DNA of 64,000 bases. Source: an uncultured Lactobacillus sp. (GTDB lineage Bacteria > Bacillota > Bacilli > Lactobacillales > Lactobacillaceae). Shown piece after piece: positions 19,191 to 28,268 of the stretch. Every line of letters starts with the position of its first letter. Positions within the stretch are counted from its first letter, which is position 1. The notes below the pieces were generated by a model. It ran no database searches. It worked only from the letters and a program-made list of their open reading frames with translations, and was not told the DNA's origin. A program made the translations under genes and the position numbers. The stretch covers positions 1 to 64,000 of the forward strand of contig CALFSK010000021.1 of assembly GCA_937916845.1 (NCBI GenBank), written 5' to 3'.

Positions 19191-20286
19191 GTGGATGGCT
19201 CGCGTTAAGAATCTTGAATGGAACAGTTATATTTGGCTCGGTTATTTACCCTATTCAGTCGCAATTTATTTACCTGCCAAAACGATCCAAGCCTGGTTTT
19301 GGCTAAGCTTATTGGCCGTTTTCCTAATTTTGTATATTTTGGTTGTCGAAAAAGAGGCTTGGCGACCAGTGACAATCCCGCTGGAGTTACTTATCACTGG
19401 CTTGTTTTCAGTCTTTGGGGGAAATAATTATTTGATTATTTTTCCAGGCTGGCAAATTTCATTTATTTTGGTGCAATATCCTAAAAAGTATTTCTATTGG
19501 TTCTTGACCGGTTATTATGGGCTGATTTTAACCAGTATAATTGAAGTCTATCAAGCGAATCCTAGTTGGCATAACATTGAAGTTATGGGATTAGTGTTCC
19601 CACTCCTATCACCATTAATGGCCTACACGTTTTCTCGGTCGATTGTTCGACAGCGGCAACTCCGGCAAACCAATCGGCGGTTAGAGTCGGTTGTCCAACG
19701 GGATGAACGTGAACGGATTGCTCGGGACCTACACGATACACTTGGTCAAAGTTTTTCGATGATTACATTGAAAACGGAACTGGTTAAAAAGTTACTGGTC
19801 AAAGCACCAGAGAAGGTTAGTCCTGAACTTGACGACATTGCCCGGACTAGTCGGGAAAATTTACAATTGGTCCGCTCAATTGTGAATGACCTTCATCAGA
19901 AGTCGATTAGTGAAGTCTTACTTGAACAAAATCGGAATCTCTTGGCGGCCAATGTTTGGTTGGTGACCACTGGCGAAAAGCAAGCGATTCAGTGGCCAAC
20001 GACGATTCAGGGTGTGTTTGCGGCGACGTTGGTTGAAGCACTGACCAATGTGATTCGGCATGCACATGCTCATCAAGTACAGTTGGACTTTAGTGAAACG
20101 GCCGCACAGTATCAAGTTGTGGTTCAAGATGACGGTCGGGGTGGTTCTTTAGAACGTGCGGGCGCGAATGGCATTACGGGAATGCGGGGGCGTTTGTTGG
20201 AGGCACAGGGTACGTTTGAAATTGGACAGGCCGGTCGTGGAACCCAGCTGATTTTAACGTTACCTAAGGGGGGGGATTTGCGATGA
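19177..20286 (+). CDS. Histidine kinase, DesK/NarL type
   Basis: The membrane sensor has several N-terminal transmembrane segments (roughly the first 145 residues), then a HisKA_3 dimerisation domain with ERIARDLHDTLGQSFS (phospho-acceptor His) and a C-terminal HATPase with EALTNVIRHAHA and DDGRGG. This is the DesK/LiaS/YvfT architecture. There is no large external domain, so it probably senses membrane state or the transporter. The start is uncertain: TTG at 19177 has a G-rich site six bases upstream and overlaps the permease end; ATG 19171 and ATG 19195 are alternatives. It overlaps the response regulator by four bases. Confidence 0.85.
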   Translation: MSKPKWMARVKNLEWNSYIWLGYLPYSVAIYLPAKTIQAWFWLSLLAVFLILYILVVEKEAWRPVTIPLELLITGLFSVFGGNNYLIIFPGWQISFILVQYPKKYFYWFLTGYYGLILTSIIEVYQANPSWHNIEVMGLVFPLLSPLMAYTFSRSIVRQRQLRQTNRRLESVVQRDERERIARDLHDTLGQSFSMITLKTELVKKLLVKAPEKVSPELDDIARTSRENLQLVRSIVNDLHQKSISEVLLEQNRNLLAANVWLVTTGEKQAIQWPTTIQGVFAATLVEALTNVIRHAHAHQVQLDFSETAAQYQVVVQDDGRGGSLERAGANGITGMRGRLLEAQGTFEIGQAGRGTQLILTLPKGGDLR

Positions 20287-20891
20287 TTACAATCTATTTG
20301 GCAGAAGATCAGAGTATGCTGAATTCTGCTTTGACGCAATTATTAGAATTAGAAGACGACTTGCACGTGGTGGGATCGAGTGGCGATGGGCAAACTGCCT
20401 GGGATGAGTTGCAACGATTACAACCCCAAGTCGCAATTTTGGATATTGAAATGCCAGGTCTATCCGGTTTAGACGTCGCCGACCGGATTCAAAATAGTGA
20501 GTTCACGGCTAAGGTCATTATCTTAACCACTTTTGCCCAAAAGGCCTACTTTGAACGGGCGGTTAAAGCGCAGGTGGCTGGATATTTATTGAAGGATAGC
20601 CCTAGTGATGATCTGATTGCGGCGATTCGAAAAGTGATGAGCGGCCAGACGATTTACGCACCAGAGCTAGTGGTGAATATGTTATCCGCTGACCAAAATC
20701 CGTTAACTGCCCGCGAACTGGCCGTTTTAAAAGCGGCGGACCAGGGACTGCCCACTAAAGCGATTGCGAGCGAGCTATTCTTATCTGCTGGAACGGTTCG
20801 TAATTATCTGTCGGCAATATTTAGCAAGCTCGGTGTACATAATCGGTTTGAAGCCGTTAGTGTGGCTAAGCATAATAAGTGGCTTAGTTAA
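20283..20891 (+). CDS. NarL-family response regulator
   Basis: The 202-residue protein has a receiver domain (acidic EDQ at the start, phospho-acceptor Asp in VAILDIEMPG, Lys in LLKDSPSDD) and a C-terminal LuxR-type helix-turn-helix (LTARELAVLKAADQGLPTKA, then ELFLSAGTVRNYLSAIFSKL). It is cotranscribed with and presumably phosphorylated by the preceding kinase. The GTGACA-TT-TGTCAC repeat upstream of the operon is a plausible site for autoregulation. Confidence 0.9.
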   Translation: MITIYLAEDQSMLNSALTQLLELEDDLHVVGSSGDGQTAWDELQRLQPQVAILDIEMPGLSGLDVADRIQNSEFTAKVIILTTFAQKAYFERAVKAQVAGYLLKDSPSDDLIAAIRKVMSGQTIYAPELVVNMLSADQNPLTARELAVLKAADQGLPTKAIASELFLSAGTVRNYLSAIFSKLGVHNRFEAVSVAKHNKWLS

Positions 20892-20928
20892 GCGAGGTAA
20901 ATCCTAACTAGTTGCATGAAAATATACA

Positions 20929-20982
20929 TAAAAATTCCCGCCATAACAATGATTAAACCAATGTTATGGCGGGAATTTTTAT
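20929..20982. terminator. Bidirectional terminator
   Basis: An 18-base inverted repeat (arm AAAATTCCCGCCATAACA) is flanked by A/T runs. It lies between the convergent response regulator and purine permease genes. Confidence 0.88.
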
Positions 20983-20999
20983 GTTTTGATAGTTGTTAA

Positions 21000-22313
21000 T
21001 TAAGCCACGAATGCAAAGTACAAGATGAAGACGATCATCATGACCCACATGAGGGCGTTAACTTCACGCCAACGGCCCTTCACACTCATCGTGATTGGGT
21101 AGAAGATGAACCCAACGGCCAGTCCTTCGGAAATACTGTACGTTAGTAACATCATAATCATGGTAAAGAAAGCGGGAACCGCAATCTCAAATTTCGTCCA
21201 GTCGATGTATTGCACGTTTGAAAGCATCAAAATGCCGACAATGATTAAGGCAGAAGCCGTTACAGCCGAGGTAATCACCGTTAAGATTGGTGAGAAGAAG
21301 GCAGCAACTGCAAATAAGATTGCGACGAAGACGGAGGATAACCCGGTACGGGCACCAACCGCGACGCCGGAAGTTGATTCGACGTAGGCCGTGGTTGGTG
21401 ACGTCCCGAAGATGGCCCCAATCGTTGTTGCCAAGGCGCCACTAAAGAGGGCCTTACCAACACCCTTAACTTCACCAGTTTTGTGGTTCACCATACCGGC
21501 TTCGGTTGCGACACCGACTAAGGTACCCGAAGTATCAAACAAACCAATGATGAAGAAGGTCAGGATAACGATAATCATTTGGAACGAATTAATATCCGTG
21601 ATGTGGGTCAAGGCTTGACCAAAAATTGGTTGAACGCTCGGCACGCCACTGATAATACCAGTTGGCAGCGGGATAATCCCAAAGATCATTCCAGCGACTG
21701 CGGTAATGAACATGCCCCAGAAGATTCCCCCGGTGACATTTGCGGTGACCAGCATAACGCCCACGATGATCCCAAAGATTGCGAGTAGGACGGTGGGGTT
21801 GTGCAAGTTACCCAATGCGACAGCGTTGGACTTGCTGGCAACGATGATACCCGAAGTTTGTAGTCCAGAAAAGGCGATAAACAAACCAATTCCGGCAGAA
21901 ACGGCGTATTTTAACGCACTGGGAATCATGTTGATAAGCTTATCGCGTAACTTAGATAACGTTAATAGGATGAAGAGAATCCCAGCAACGAAGACCCCGG
22001 CTAACGCGGTTTGCCACGGAATATGCCATTCCTGAACGACCGTGTAAGTGAAGAAGGCGTTTAGGCCCATCCCCGGTGCTAAGGCAACTGGGAAATTGGC
22101 GACTAGCCCCATCAACAAACAGCCGACGATGGCGGCAAGAACGGTGGCCGTGAAGACCGCCGTTTTGCTCATGCCGGTACTCCCGAGTAGTTCGGGATTA
22201 ACGGCTAAAATATAAGACATGGCGAGAAAAGTCGTTAAACCACCGATGAATTCGCGGCGGATCGACGTTCGGTTTTCCCGTAAATGAAATAGTTGTTCTA
22301 AAATTGCACTCAC
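21000..22313 (-). CDS. pbuG: NCS2-family guanine/hypoxanthine permease
   Basis: The 437-residue, 12-14 segment membrane protein resembles AzgA/PbuG purine permeases. Typical elements are FIGGLTTFLAMSYILAVNP, ALAPGMGLNAFFTYTVV and FFIIGLFDTSGTLVGVATEAG. It probably imports guanine and hypoxanthine (or adenine) by proton symport. The listed start is a GTG that overlaps its own GGAG-like sequence, so the true initiation codon is uncertain by a few residues. Upstream (22353-22358, minus strand) there is an extended -10 (TGTTATACT). Unlike the next permease there is no purine riboswitch in its leader. Confidence 0.85.
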   Translation of the reverse strand: MSAILEQLFHLRENRTSIRREFIGGLTTFLAMSYILAVNPELLGSTGMSKTAVFTATVLAAIVGCLLMGLVANFPVALAPGMGLNAFFTYTVVQEWHIPWQTALAGVFVAGILFILLTLSKLRDKLINMIPSALKYAVSAGIGLFIAFSGLQTSGIIVASKSNAVALGNLHNPTVLLAIFGIIVGVMLVTANVTGGIFWGMFITAVAGMIFGIIPLPTGIISGVPSVQPIFGQALTHITDINSFQMIIVILTFFIIGLFDTSGTLVGVATEAGMVNHKTGEVKGVGKALFSGALATTIGAIFGTSPTTAYVESTSGVAVGARTGLSSVFVAILFAVAAFFSPILTVITSAVTASALIIVGILMLSNVQYIDWTKFEIAVPAFFTMIMMLLTYSISEGLAVGFIFYPITMSVKGRWREVNALMWVMMIVFILYFAFVA

Positions 22314-22484
22314 TCCTAAATTGATAAAAAGTTAACAATCACACAATTATCCAGTATAACATACCGGTTTTACGTGAAAAAGGGGTGCGCACAAATCCCG
22401 CTAGTTATCTGGTAAGTGAGAATTAATTTAGTAATAATGATGATTGTTGAAAGCGACGTAATCGGTAAGGATTTTTATTTAGAC

Positions 22485-22528
22485 ATAAAAAAGCACTTCA
22501 GAAAAGTCTAACTTTTCTGAAGTGCTTT
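22485..22528 (-). terminator. Terminator of the xanthine permease transcript
   Basis: AAAAGCACTTCAGAAAAG / CTTTTCTGAAGTGCTTTT form an 18-bp stem with a T run on the minus strand. The remainder of 22314-22560 holds only the promoter of the pbuG-like gene. Confidence 0.87.
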
Positions 22529-22560
22529 TGGATACCCTACTTAATTGAGAAGGGCTAGTG

Positions 22561-23895
22561 TTAGTCGTTTTTGTTCAGTCCGACTGATTCGTCATCGACC
22601 GTATTTTCAGCGGCGTGCCGGTTGAATAATAAGTTGAGTAAGACGGCGGCTAAACTACCAACGACGACCCCGTTGCTTAACATAATTTGTAAGGCGTTCG
22701 GAAGAAATTGGAAGATATTGGTTTGAACGGTAACGCCAAGTCCTAAACCAATTGAGACGGCGGAAACCAGCAAATTATTGTTGTTACGGAAGTCGACTTG
22801 TGCGAGCATTCGAATCCCTTGAATCCCCACGATTCCGAACATCACGACCATTGCACCACCGAGGACGGGGTCGGGAATGACGGTTGCGAGTGCGCCAATT
22901 TTAGGCAAGAGCCCTAACACCACTAAGAATGCGGCTGAGAAGTAAATTGGCTTACGGGTTTTAACACCTGATAATTGAACGACCCCAACGTTTTCAGAGA
23001 AGGTTGAGTAAGGGAACGTATTGAACAAACCACCTAAAATGACGGCGATTCCTTCGGCACGGTAGCCCCGTTTCAAATCATCACTTTCGATTTTACGACC
23101 GGTGATGTCACCAAGTGCGAAGAAGACCCCGGTGGATTCAACCATCGTGGTTAATGAAACAAGAATCATGGTCAAAATTGATGACCATTCAAAGCGGGGG
23201 GTACCGAAGTAAAAGAGTGTTGGTAAGTGGAACCAGCTTGCTTCGGCGACTGGTTTCAAGGAAACCATGCCCATGGCGCCGGCAACGAGTGTGCCGACTA
23301 AGATTCCAATTAGGATTGAAACGGACTTCATGAAGCCCTTCGCAAAGACGCTGATCAGTAAAATAATGGCAATGGTCAAAAAGCCAATTCCGAGGGCTGG
23401 TAAGCTGCCGAAATCTTTAGCGGTGGCATCGCCGCCACCGAGGTTTTGGAATGCGACGGGAATTAAGGTAAATCCAATAATGGTAATTAGTGAACCCGTA
23501 ACGACTGGTGGAAAGAGGTGCTTGATTTTAGAAAATAGTCCGGCAATCAAGAAAATAAAAATACCGGCACCGATAATTGACCCGTACATGGTTCCAAGGC
23601 CGTACGTTTTGCCAATTTGAATCAGTGGGTTGACCGCTTGAACGGCACAGCCTAAAACGACGGGGAGTCCGATCCCAGTGAGTGGGGTGCGTTTTAATTG
23701 TAAAAACGTGGCGATCCCACACATGAAAATATCGATGGAAACTAAATAAGTCAATTGTTCCGTGGTGAAATGTAGTGCGGCACCGATTAATAGCGGCACG
23801 AGCACGTCACCAGAATACATTGCTAATAAGTGTTGAAAGCCTAAAATGGCAGCTTTGACACTTGAAATCTTAGGTGTTGCAGAAACTTCCTTCAA
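22561..23895 (-). CDS. pbuX: Xanthine/uracil permease-family nucleobase transporter
   Basis: This is an NCS2 transporter of the uracil/xanthine group (about 444 residues, 12 or more membrane segments). The conserved helix motif appears as FSENVGVVQLSGVKTRK, with AILGFQHLLAMYSG at the start and ENVG replacing the QNxG of some members. A guanine riboswitch in its leader strongly suggests a purine (xanthine or guanine) substrate rather than uracil. The frame begins at 23913 with ATGAGGAGG, but AGGAGG there is the ribosome site, so translation more likely begins at the TTG nine bases after it (23895). A repressive role of guanine on uptake fits salvage control. Confidence 0.87.
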   Translation of the reverse strand: MKEVSATPKISSVKAAILGFQHLLAMYSGDVLVPLLIGAALHFTTEQLTYLVSIDIFMCGIATFLQLKRTPLTGIGLPVVLGCAVQAVNPLIQIGKTYGLGTMYGSIIGAGIFIFLIAGLFSKIKHLFPPVVTGSLITIIGFTLIPVAFQNLGGGDATAKDFGSLPALGIGFLTIAIILLISVFAKGFMKSVSILIGILVGTLVAGAMGMVSLKPVAEASWFHLPTLFYFGTPRFEWSSILTMILVSLTTMVESTGVFFALGDITGRKIESDDLKRGYRAEGIAVILGGLFNTFPYSTFSENVGVVQLSGVKTRKPIYFSAAFLVVLGLLPKIGALATVIPDPVLGGAMVVMFGIVGIQGIRMLAQVDFRNNNNLLVSAVSIGLGLGVTVQTNIFQFLPNALQIMLSNGVVVGSLAAVLLNLLFNRHAAENTVDDESVGLNKND

Positions 23896-23953
23896 ACCAA
23901 TCTTCCTCCTCATTTTAGTCGTTTAGCCCCGGGGTTCTGCGGTAGACAAAAAG

Positions 23954-23978
23954 GGACACCCCGGCAAACGGGGTGTCC
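23954..23978 (-). terminator. Riboswitch-controlled terminator
   Basis: On the minus strand GGACACCCCG / CGGGGTGTCC form a 10-bp stem followed by CTTTTTG. It lies six to ten bases after the guanine aptamer and before the permease ribosome site, so it is the expected OFF-state expression platform. Confidence 0.85.
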
Positions 23979-23984
23979 TCGTTT

Positions 23985-24049
23985 GCTTATAGTCCAATCT
24001 TTACGGGATTGGGTAGAAACTCGTCAACCATATCATGACATTATATAGG
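23985..24049 (-). ncRNA. Guanine riboswitch (purine aptamer)
   Basis: Read on the minus strand, the segment carries every invariant part of the purine aptamer: TATAAT junction, a P2 hairpin with the GATATGG loop, TTTCTACC, P3 CCAATC-CCGTAAA-GATTGG, and GACTAT. P1 forms from CCTATA / TATAAG-type pairing with one mismatch. The specificity base is C in GACTAT, which selects guanine or hypoxanthine rather than adenine (U). It is followed by the terminator at 23954-23978. Guanine binding should therefore end transcription ahead of the pbuX gene. Confidence 0.93.
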
Positions 24050-24076
24050 CAATAAACTCGTATTTGAATGAAGATA

Positions 24077-24105
24077 ATTCTAACACACTAAAAAAACGAA
24101 TACAA
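24077..24105 (-). promoter_or_regulatory. Promoter of the guanine riboswitch-pbuX transcript
   Basis: On the minus strand TTGTAT (24100-24105), a 17-base spacer and TAGAAT (24077-24082) form a good sigma-A promoter about 25 bases upstream of the aptamer. Confidence 0.7.
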
Positions 24106-24169
24106 ATGAATCCGGATGATTTAATGTTCGCAAAATCAGCATAAATCAGCTTTTTGAAAATGAAAACGT

Positions 24170-25759
24170 TCACTTTTGTGTTTCTTGATTATGCCAGAGG
24201 AGGACGGCCATCTCTAAGGTTTGGGTTTGCTCAGGGTCATCAAGATTGAGTGTTAACATTTTTTCGACCTTTTTTAACCGATAAATAACGGTGTTCCGGT
24301 GAATTTCTAAGTGACCGGCGACTTCGGCAATATTTTGATGATAATAAAAATAGCCGTACAAAGTATTGAGCAGGTTTTGTTGTTCGTGGGCGCTGATACC
24401 ACTTACCAGGCCACCTAACACGCGTTCCACAAAGGACTTGGCCTCGTTTTCTGGAATCAGTGAAATGAGTTCTTTGACGTATTTTGGCCGGTAGATGGTG
24501 ATGGCGTGGGGACTATTCTTACTGAGCGCCAGTGCCTCGGCCGCTTCGTTATAAGTGGTTGCGAGTTCGGTCAGTGGCAAGGTCGAGTAGCTGTAACCAA
24601 TAATTAACCGGGCGGACTTATCTAATTTTGGTTGAATAAAATCCACTAGGGCGGTTAAAAAGTGTTGCGCGTTTTGCTCATCCTTAATAAGAAGAACGAG
24701 TTGCTGTTTGAGGGAGAAAGTAATCACGGGTGCCTGATATTCTTTAATAAACCATAACGTTAGTTGTTGAACTTGTTCGAGTAGGTGGTTACTCAGTAAC
24801 GTTTGGTGATTGGTCGTGACAAGGATGGTCGCACACCGAAACTTCGTGCTTGGCTCAATGTTTTGGGTCTTCAAGGTCTTATTGACGAGGTCGTTTGAGA
24901 TACCACCGTCCATCACGTTAAGGTAGAACCCACTTTGATTACGGAAGGCCGATTCGTTAAGCATGTCGACACGGCTATTAACGAAACTTAGGGTATTTAA
25001 AACGACTTGCGTTAACATCTGATCGGTCGAGTTACCCGGATCTAGGTCGATGATGCCAACGAAGGCCTTGTTTTCTTTATAGGCTGAAAATAAGGGCGTG
25101 ATGGTCAAACTCAGTTGTTGATAGGCAACAGTGATGCGAGTATGTAAGTTAAAATAATCAATGTTAGTCTGGTTACGCAGAAAATCGGTCAGGGTACTTT
25201 GAGTCACCGGTAAACTTTGAGACGCGCTCACGACCCGAAAATGGCTATCCATCAAAAAAAGCGCGTGGTTGAGAATCTCGCTACACTTGTTTAAAACCGT
25301 GGTGTGGGTCGGATCTTTCAATAATAAGTCGGCGAGGGATTGGTTAGCCTGAACGATTCGGCTCAACTCATCGGTTTGGGATTTCAGAATAACGCTGAGC
25401 ATCTTGCGCATCGTTTCTGAAATTAACTCGTCGCCTGGGGTAATAATAATAGGGAAAGCAAGTTCGTCGGCGAGTGCCAGGACTTCCTTTGGCAAATGGT
25501 CAACGTAGCGGTGGTCTTTAAATCCTAGGCCAGCACAATTAGCCGCGTGCATCGCTTTGATGAGCGCGGTTGGGTTGGTTGTTGTATTAATAAAGGGATA
25601 GCCATTTGTAATCAAAAATTGATCTGCTTTTAGAAAGTCCGCAATGTCGGGTGATTCGATCATTCCGATATTGTTGATTTCCCGTTTAAGGCCGCGTTTA
25701 CCCGCAATAACTCGCATATGCTGCATAGATGGTGTCTCTAGTAATGTTTGTAAACGCAT
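24170..25759 (-). CDS. PucR-family transcriptional regulator
   Basis: The 529-residue protein has an N-terminal PucR domain (about 1-125, with MIESPDIADFLKADQFLITN), a middle GGDEF-like CdaR region, and a C-terminal PucR helix-turn-helix (VAGHLEIHRNTVIYRLKKVE, about 480-510). Members of this family, such as B. subtilis PucR, govern purine catabolism or, in other groups, unrelated catabolic genes. Its position next to two purine permeases suggests a role in purine use, but no catabolic gene (xanthine dehydrogenase, allantoinase) is present here, so the effector and target are unknown. The start follows GGGGGATCC. Confidence 0.88.
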   Translation of the reverse strand: MRLQTLLETPSMQHMRVIAGKRGLKREINNIGMIESPDIADFLKADQFLITNGYPFINTTTNPTALIKAMHAANCAGLGFKDHRYVDHLPKEVLALADELAFPIIITPGDELISETMRKMLSVILKSQTDELSRIVQANQSLADLLLKDPTHTTVLNKCSEILNHALFLMDSHFRVVSASQSLPVTQSTLTDFLRNQTNIDYFNLHTRITVAYQQLSLTITPLFSAYKENKAFVGIIDLDPGNSTDQMLTQVVLNTLSFVNSRVDMLNESAFRNQSGFYLNVMDGGISNDLVNKTLKTQNIEPSTKFRCATILVTTNHQTLLSNHLLEQVQQLTLWFIKEYQAPVITFSLKQQLVLLIKDEQNAQHFLTALVDFIQPKLDKSARLIIGYSYSTLPLTELATTYNEAAEALALSKNSPHAITIYRPKYVKELISLIPENEAKSFVERVLGGLVSGISAHEQQNLLNTLYGYFYYHQNIAEVAGHLEIHRNTVIYRLKKVEKMLTLNLDDPEQTQTLEMAVLLWHNQETQK

Positions 25760-25965
25760 GGCGGATCCCCCTAAAATTAGTTATCTTTCACAAGTAGTAT
25801 ACCGATAATTTGGCAGTTTGACTATAATAAAATGAAAGAAACATTAAAATTAGATAAATTTAGATGGACATTTGTTAATTAACTAAAGGTTGAAATCTCA
25901 ATTCAAAAATTAATTGCTACTGTATTAGTATCTGGAGTAATAAAAATTAGCTACTTATAAATTAT

Positions 25966-26144
25966 TCCGGTTGCCACTGGTGACATGCGGTCGTGGGACC
26001 GGGTTAAGCCTGAGGAGCGGTCTTAACCCTCGCCCGGAACACTCTTTAAATGACAGCTGTCCCGGGCCGTCCGTGGCCTAAGACCGGAAAATCACCGGTC
26101 AAAAGCCACCTTCACGACCGATGCCATCAGTGGCAACCTCCGAT
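25966..26144 (+). repeat. Family A structured repeat, copy 1 (long form)
   Basis: A 179-base non-coding element closed by a long imperfect stem: 25971-25995 pairs with 26113-26136 (CCACTGG...GGTCGTG with CACGACC...CAGTGG). Inside are GGGTTAAG/CTTAACCC (26001-26008 with 26022-26029), a GC-rich hairpin CCCGG/CCGGG unique to this copy (about 26032-26067), and a hairpin at 26073-26109 containing GACCGG/CCGGTC. A related element lies at 36138-36282 in the same orientation. Several stem positions differ between the copies in compensating pairs, indicating that RNA or cruciform structure is conserved. I do not recognise a named family. Bases 25760-25965 before it are AT-rich without a gene. Confidence 0.8.
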
Positions 26145-26179
26145 GATTCAACAGTAATAATAATAGTAAGACTATTTTG

Positions 26180-26360
26180 AGCGCAGTCGGGCAGAGTTGG
26201 GTGCTGTGTCGGCAAAATTAGCAGGCGGTTTTTAGCTGCTAATCTTGCGGGGTGATTCAAAGACGTGGGCTACCGGCTTTGAATCAGGGCCGCAGACCGC
26301 AGTGTGGCTGCGGCCGTTCCCCCATAGCACCCAACTCTGTCTGACGGAGCGACTAATTTA
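26180..26360 (+). repeat. Family B structured repeat, copy 1
   Basis: A non-coding element closed by a 20-plus-bp stem: 26188-26208 pairs with 26323-26343 (GGCAGAGTTGGGTGCTGTG with CATAGCACCCAACTCTGTC). It encloses three hairpins: 26212-26248 (ATTAGCAG/CTGCTAAT), 26254-26285 (GATTCAAAG/CTTTGAATC), and 26288-26315 (GGCCGCAG/CTGCGGCC). The same layout occurs inverted at 53102-53296, with covarying closing and first stems and an almost identical second hairpin. It lies 36 bases after family A copy 1 and about 100 bases ahead of the pyr promoter. It is not coding. Confidence 0.8.
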
Positions 26361-26460
26361 GGGATAGCAATTACGATTGTTACAGTGTTGACAGCAAGTC
26401 TAAATTTTTCAGACTTTAATAAATAATCTGAGAAATAACGAAATTGATGTTAAAACAAAC

Positions 26461-26489
26461 TTGACACTGCTACTAGAGTTGGTTACACT
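26461..26489 (+). promoter_or_regulatory. Promoter of the pyrimidine operon
   Basis: TTGACA (26461-26466), a 17-base spacer and TACACT (26484-26489) give a strong sigma-A promoter with a start near 26496, about 25 bases ahead of the PyrR-binding leader. Another TTGACA at 26388-26393 lacks a good -10. Confidence 0.8.
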
Positions 26490-26518
26490 TATTGCAATTA
26501 AACAAGCACCTTTAACTT

Positions 26519-26596
26519 AGTCCTGTGAGGCTAACAAGGGGAACGGTATCTGAGGGTCTCCCACGGTTTTTGCAGGAAAACGGGAGACCTTTTTTG
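26519..26596 (+). promoter_or_regulatory. PyrR attenuator 1 (pyr leader)
   Basis: AGTCCTGTGAGGCTAACAAGG (first 20: AGTCCTGTGAGGCTAACAAG) at 26519-26539 matches the PyrR-binding anti-antiterminator loop (TCCNGNGAGGCT). It is followed by a terminator: GGTCTCCC (26555-26562) pairs with GGGAGACC (26582-26589) and six T. UMP-bound PyrR should stabilise the loop and cause termination before pyrR. Confidence 0.92.
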
Positions 26597-26633
26597 TATC
26601 CTCAGGTGAATTAAAAAGAATGGAGCTGACTGA

Positions 26634-27179
<546 letters not shown>

Positions 27180-27203
27180 ATTGAATAACTAACCATTTAA
27201 TTG

Positions 27204-27299
27204 TTTCCAGAGAGGAACGAAACGGTTTGGCCATGCGTGGCCGCTTAATCGGAGTCTAGCCTCTTTGCGAATAATTTTTGCAGGAGCTAGACTTTTTTT
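27204..27299 (+). promoter_or_regulatory. PyrR attenuator 2 (pyrR-pyrB intergenic)
   Basis: TTTCCAGAGAGGAACGAAAC at about 27204-27223 carries the PyrR core CCAGAGAGG. Further on, AGTCTAGC (27253-27260) pairs with GCTAGACT (27286-27293) followed by seven T. This is a second regulated terminator, as in other Gram-positive pyr operons. The open frame that begins at 27265 inside the terminator is not the pyrB start. Confidence 0.9.
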
Positions 27300-27330
27300 C
27301 TTAAATCAAGATAGGAGACGGCAAAAGAGC

Positions 27331-28266
27331 ATGCAAACGAGTAATAACCTGGTCAGCGTTGACCAATTTAATAATGAAGAAGTAATGGCTTTCATCAAAT
27401 TAGCACAACAATTTAAGGCGGGTAAAACGATTCAACTTGAACGTCCAAGTTATGCGATGAACCTCTTTTTTGAAAATAGTACGCGGACGCACACGAGTTT
27501 TGAAATGGCGGAACGGCGATTGGGGATGCAAGTTATCCCGTTCGACCCGAAGACGAGTTCCGTGACTAAGGGTGAAAGTTTGCTTGATACGCTAAAAACG
27601 GTTCAAGCGATTGGCGTTGACTTAGCGGTTATCCGGCATCCGCACGACCGCTATTATGAACCACTGGTCGATGCGAACTTGTCAATGAGTTTGATCAATG
27701 CCGGCGATGGGAGTGGTCAACATCCTTCGCAATCCTTACTTGATATGATGACGATCTATGAAGAGTTTGGTCACTTTGACGGGTTAAAGATCGCCATTAT
27801 CGGGGACTTAGCACATTCACGGGTCGCACGTTCGAACATGGAACTCCTGACGCAGCTTGGGGCAACGGTCTACTTCAGCGGTCCTAAAGTTTGGTATAAC
27901 GCTGAATTTGCGGCGTACGGTGAGTACTTACCGATTGATGAATTAGTTGGCAGCATGGACGTCATGATGTTACTGCGGGTTCAACACGAACGGCTAAATG
28001 AATCCAGTGATGAAACGTTTGACGCCGAAGCGTATCACCAACAATACGGGCTGACGATGGCCCGGGGTGCTCAAATGAAGCCAAGTGCCATCATCATGCA
28101 CCCGGCACCGGTCAACCGTGGGGTCGAATTAGCCAGCGACTTAGTTGAAGCACCCCAATCACGAATTTTTCAACAGATGACGAACGGTGTCTTTGTCCGC
28201 ATGGCAATGATTTCAAACGTACTTGTACACCAAGGGTTATTGCGGCCCGCACAATTGGAGGATTAA
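27331..28266 (+). CDS. pyrB: Aspartate carbamoyltransferase, catalytic chain
   Basis: PyrB condenses carbamoyl phosphate with aspartate. The 311-residue protein has the carbamoyl-phosphate signature [13 protein letters not shown] near residue 50, then HPSQSLLDM and [10 protein letters not shown] toward the C-terminus. The length equals Bacillus-type catalytic chains, and no pyrI regulatory chain is present. The start at 27331 is chosen because the upstream extension (from 27265) is encoded by the attenuator; an AGGAG lies upstream, though at a rather long 13-base spacing. Confidence 0.95.
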   Translation: MQTSNNLVSVDQFNNEEVMAFIKLAQQFKAGKTIQLERPSYAMNLFFENSTRTHTSFEMAERRLGMQVIPFDPKTSSVTKGESLLDTLKTVQAIGVDLAVIRHPHDRYYEPLVDANLSMSLINAGDGSGQHPSQSLLDMMTIYEEFGHFDGLKIAIIGDLAHSRVARSNMELLTQLGATVYFSGPKVWYNAEFAAYGEYLPIDELVGSMDVMMLLRVQHERLNESSDETFDAEAYHQQYGLTMARGAQMKPSAIIMHPAPVNRGVELASDLVEAPQSRIFQQMTNGVFVRMAMISNVLVHQGLLRPAQLED

Positions 28267-28268
28267 CG

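Noticed and set aside
22314-22484. A possible purine riboswitch ahead of the pbuG-like permease
   Set aside because: No GATATGG, TTTCTACC or CCGTAAA elements on the minus strand. Only an extended -10 is seen.
27265-27330. Upstream extension of pyrB
   Set aside because: The extra codons are encoded by the PyrR attenuator terminator stem and T run; real PyrB starts at 27331.
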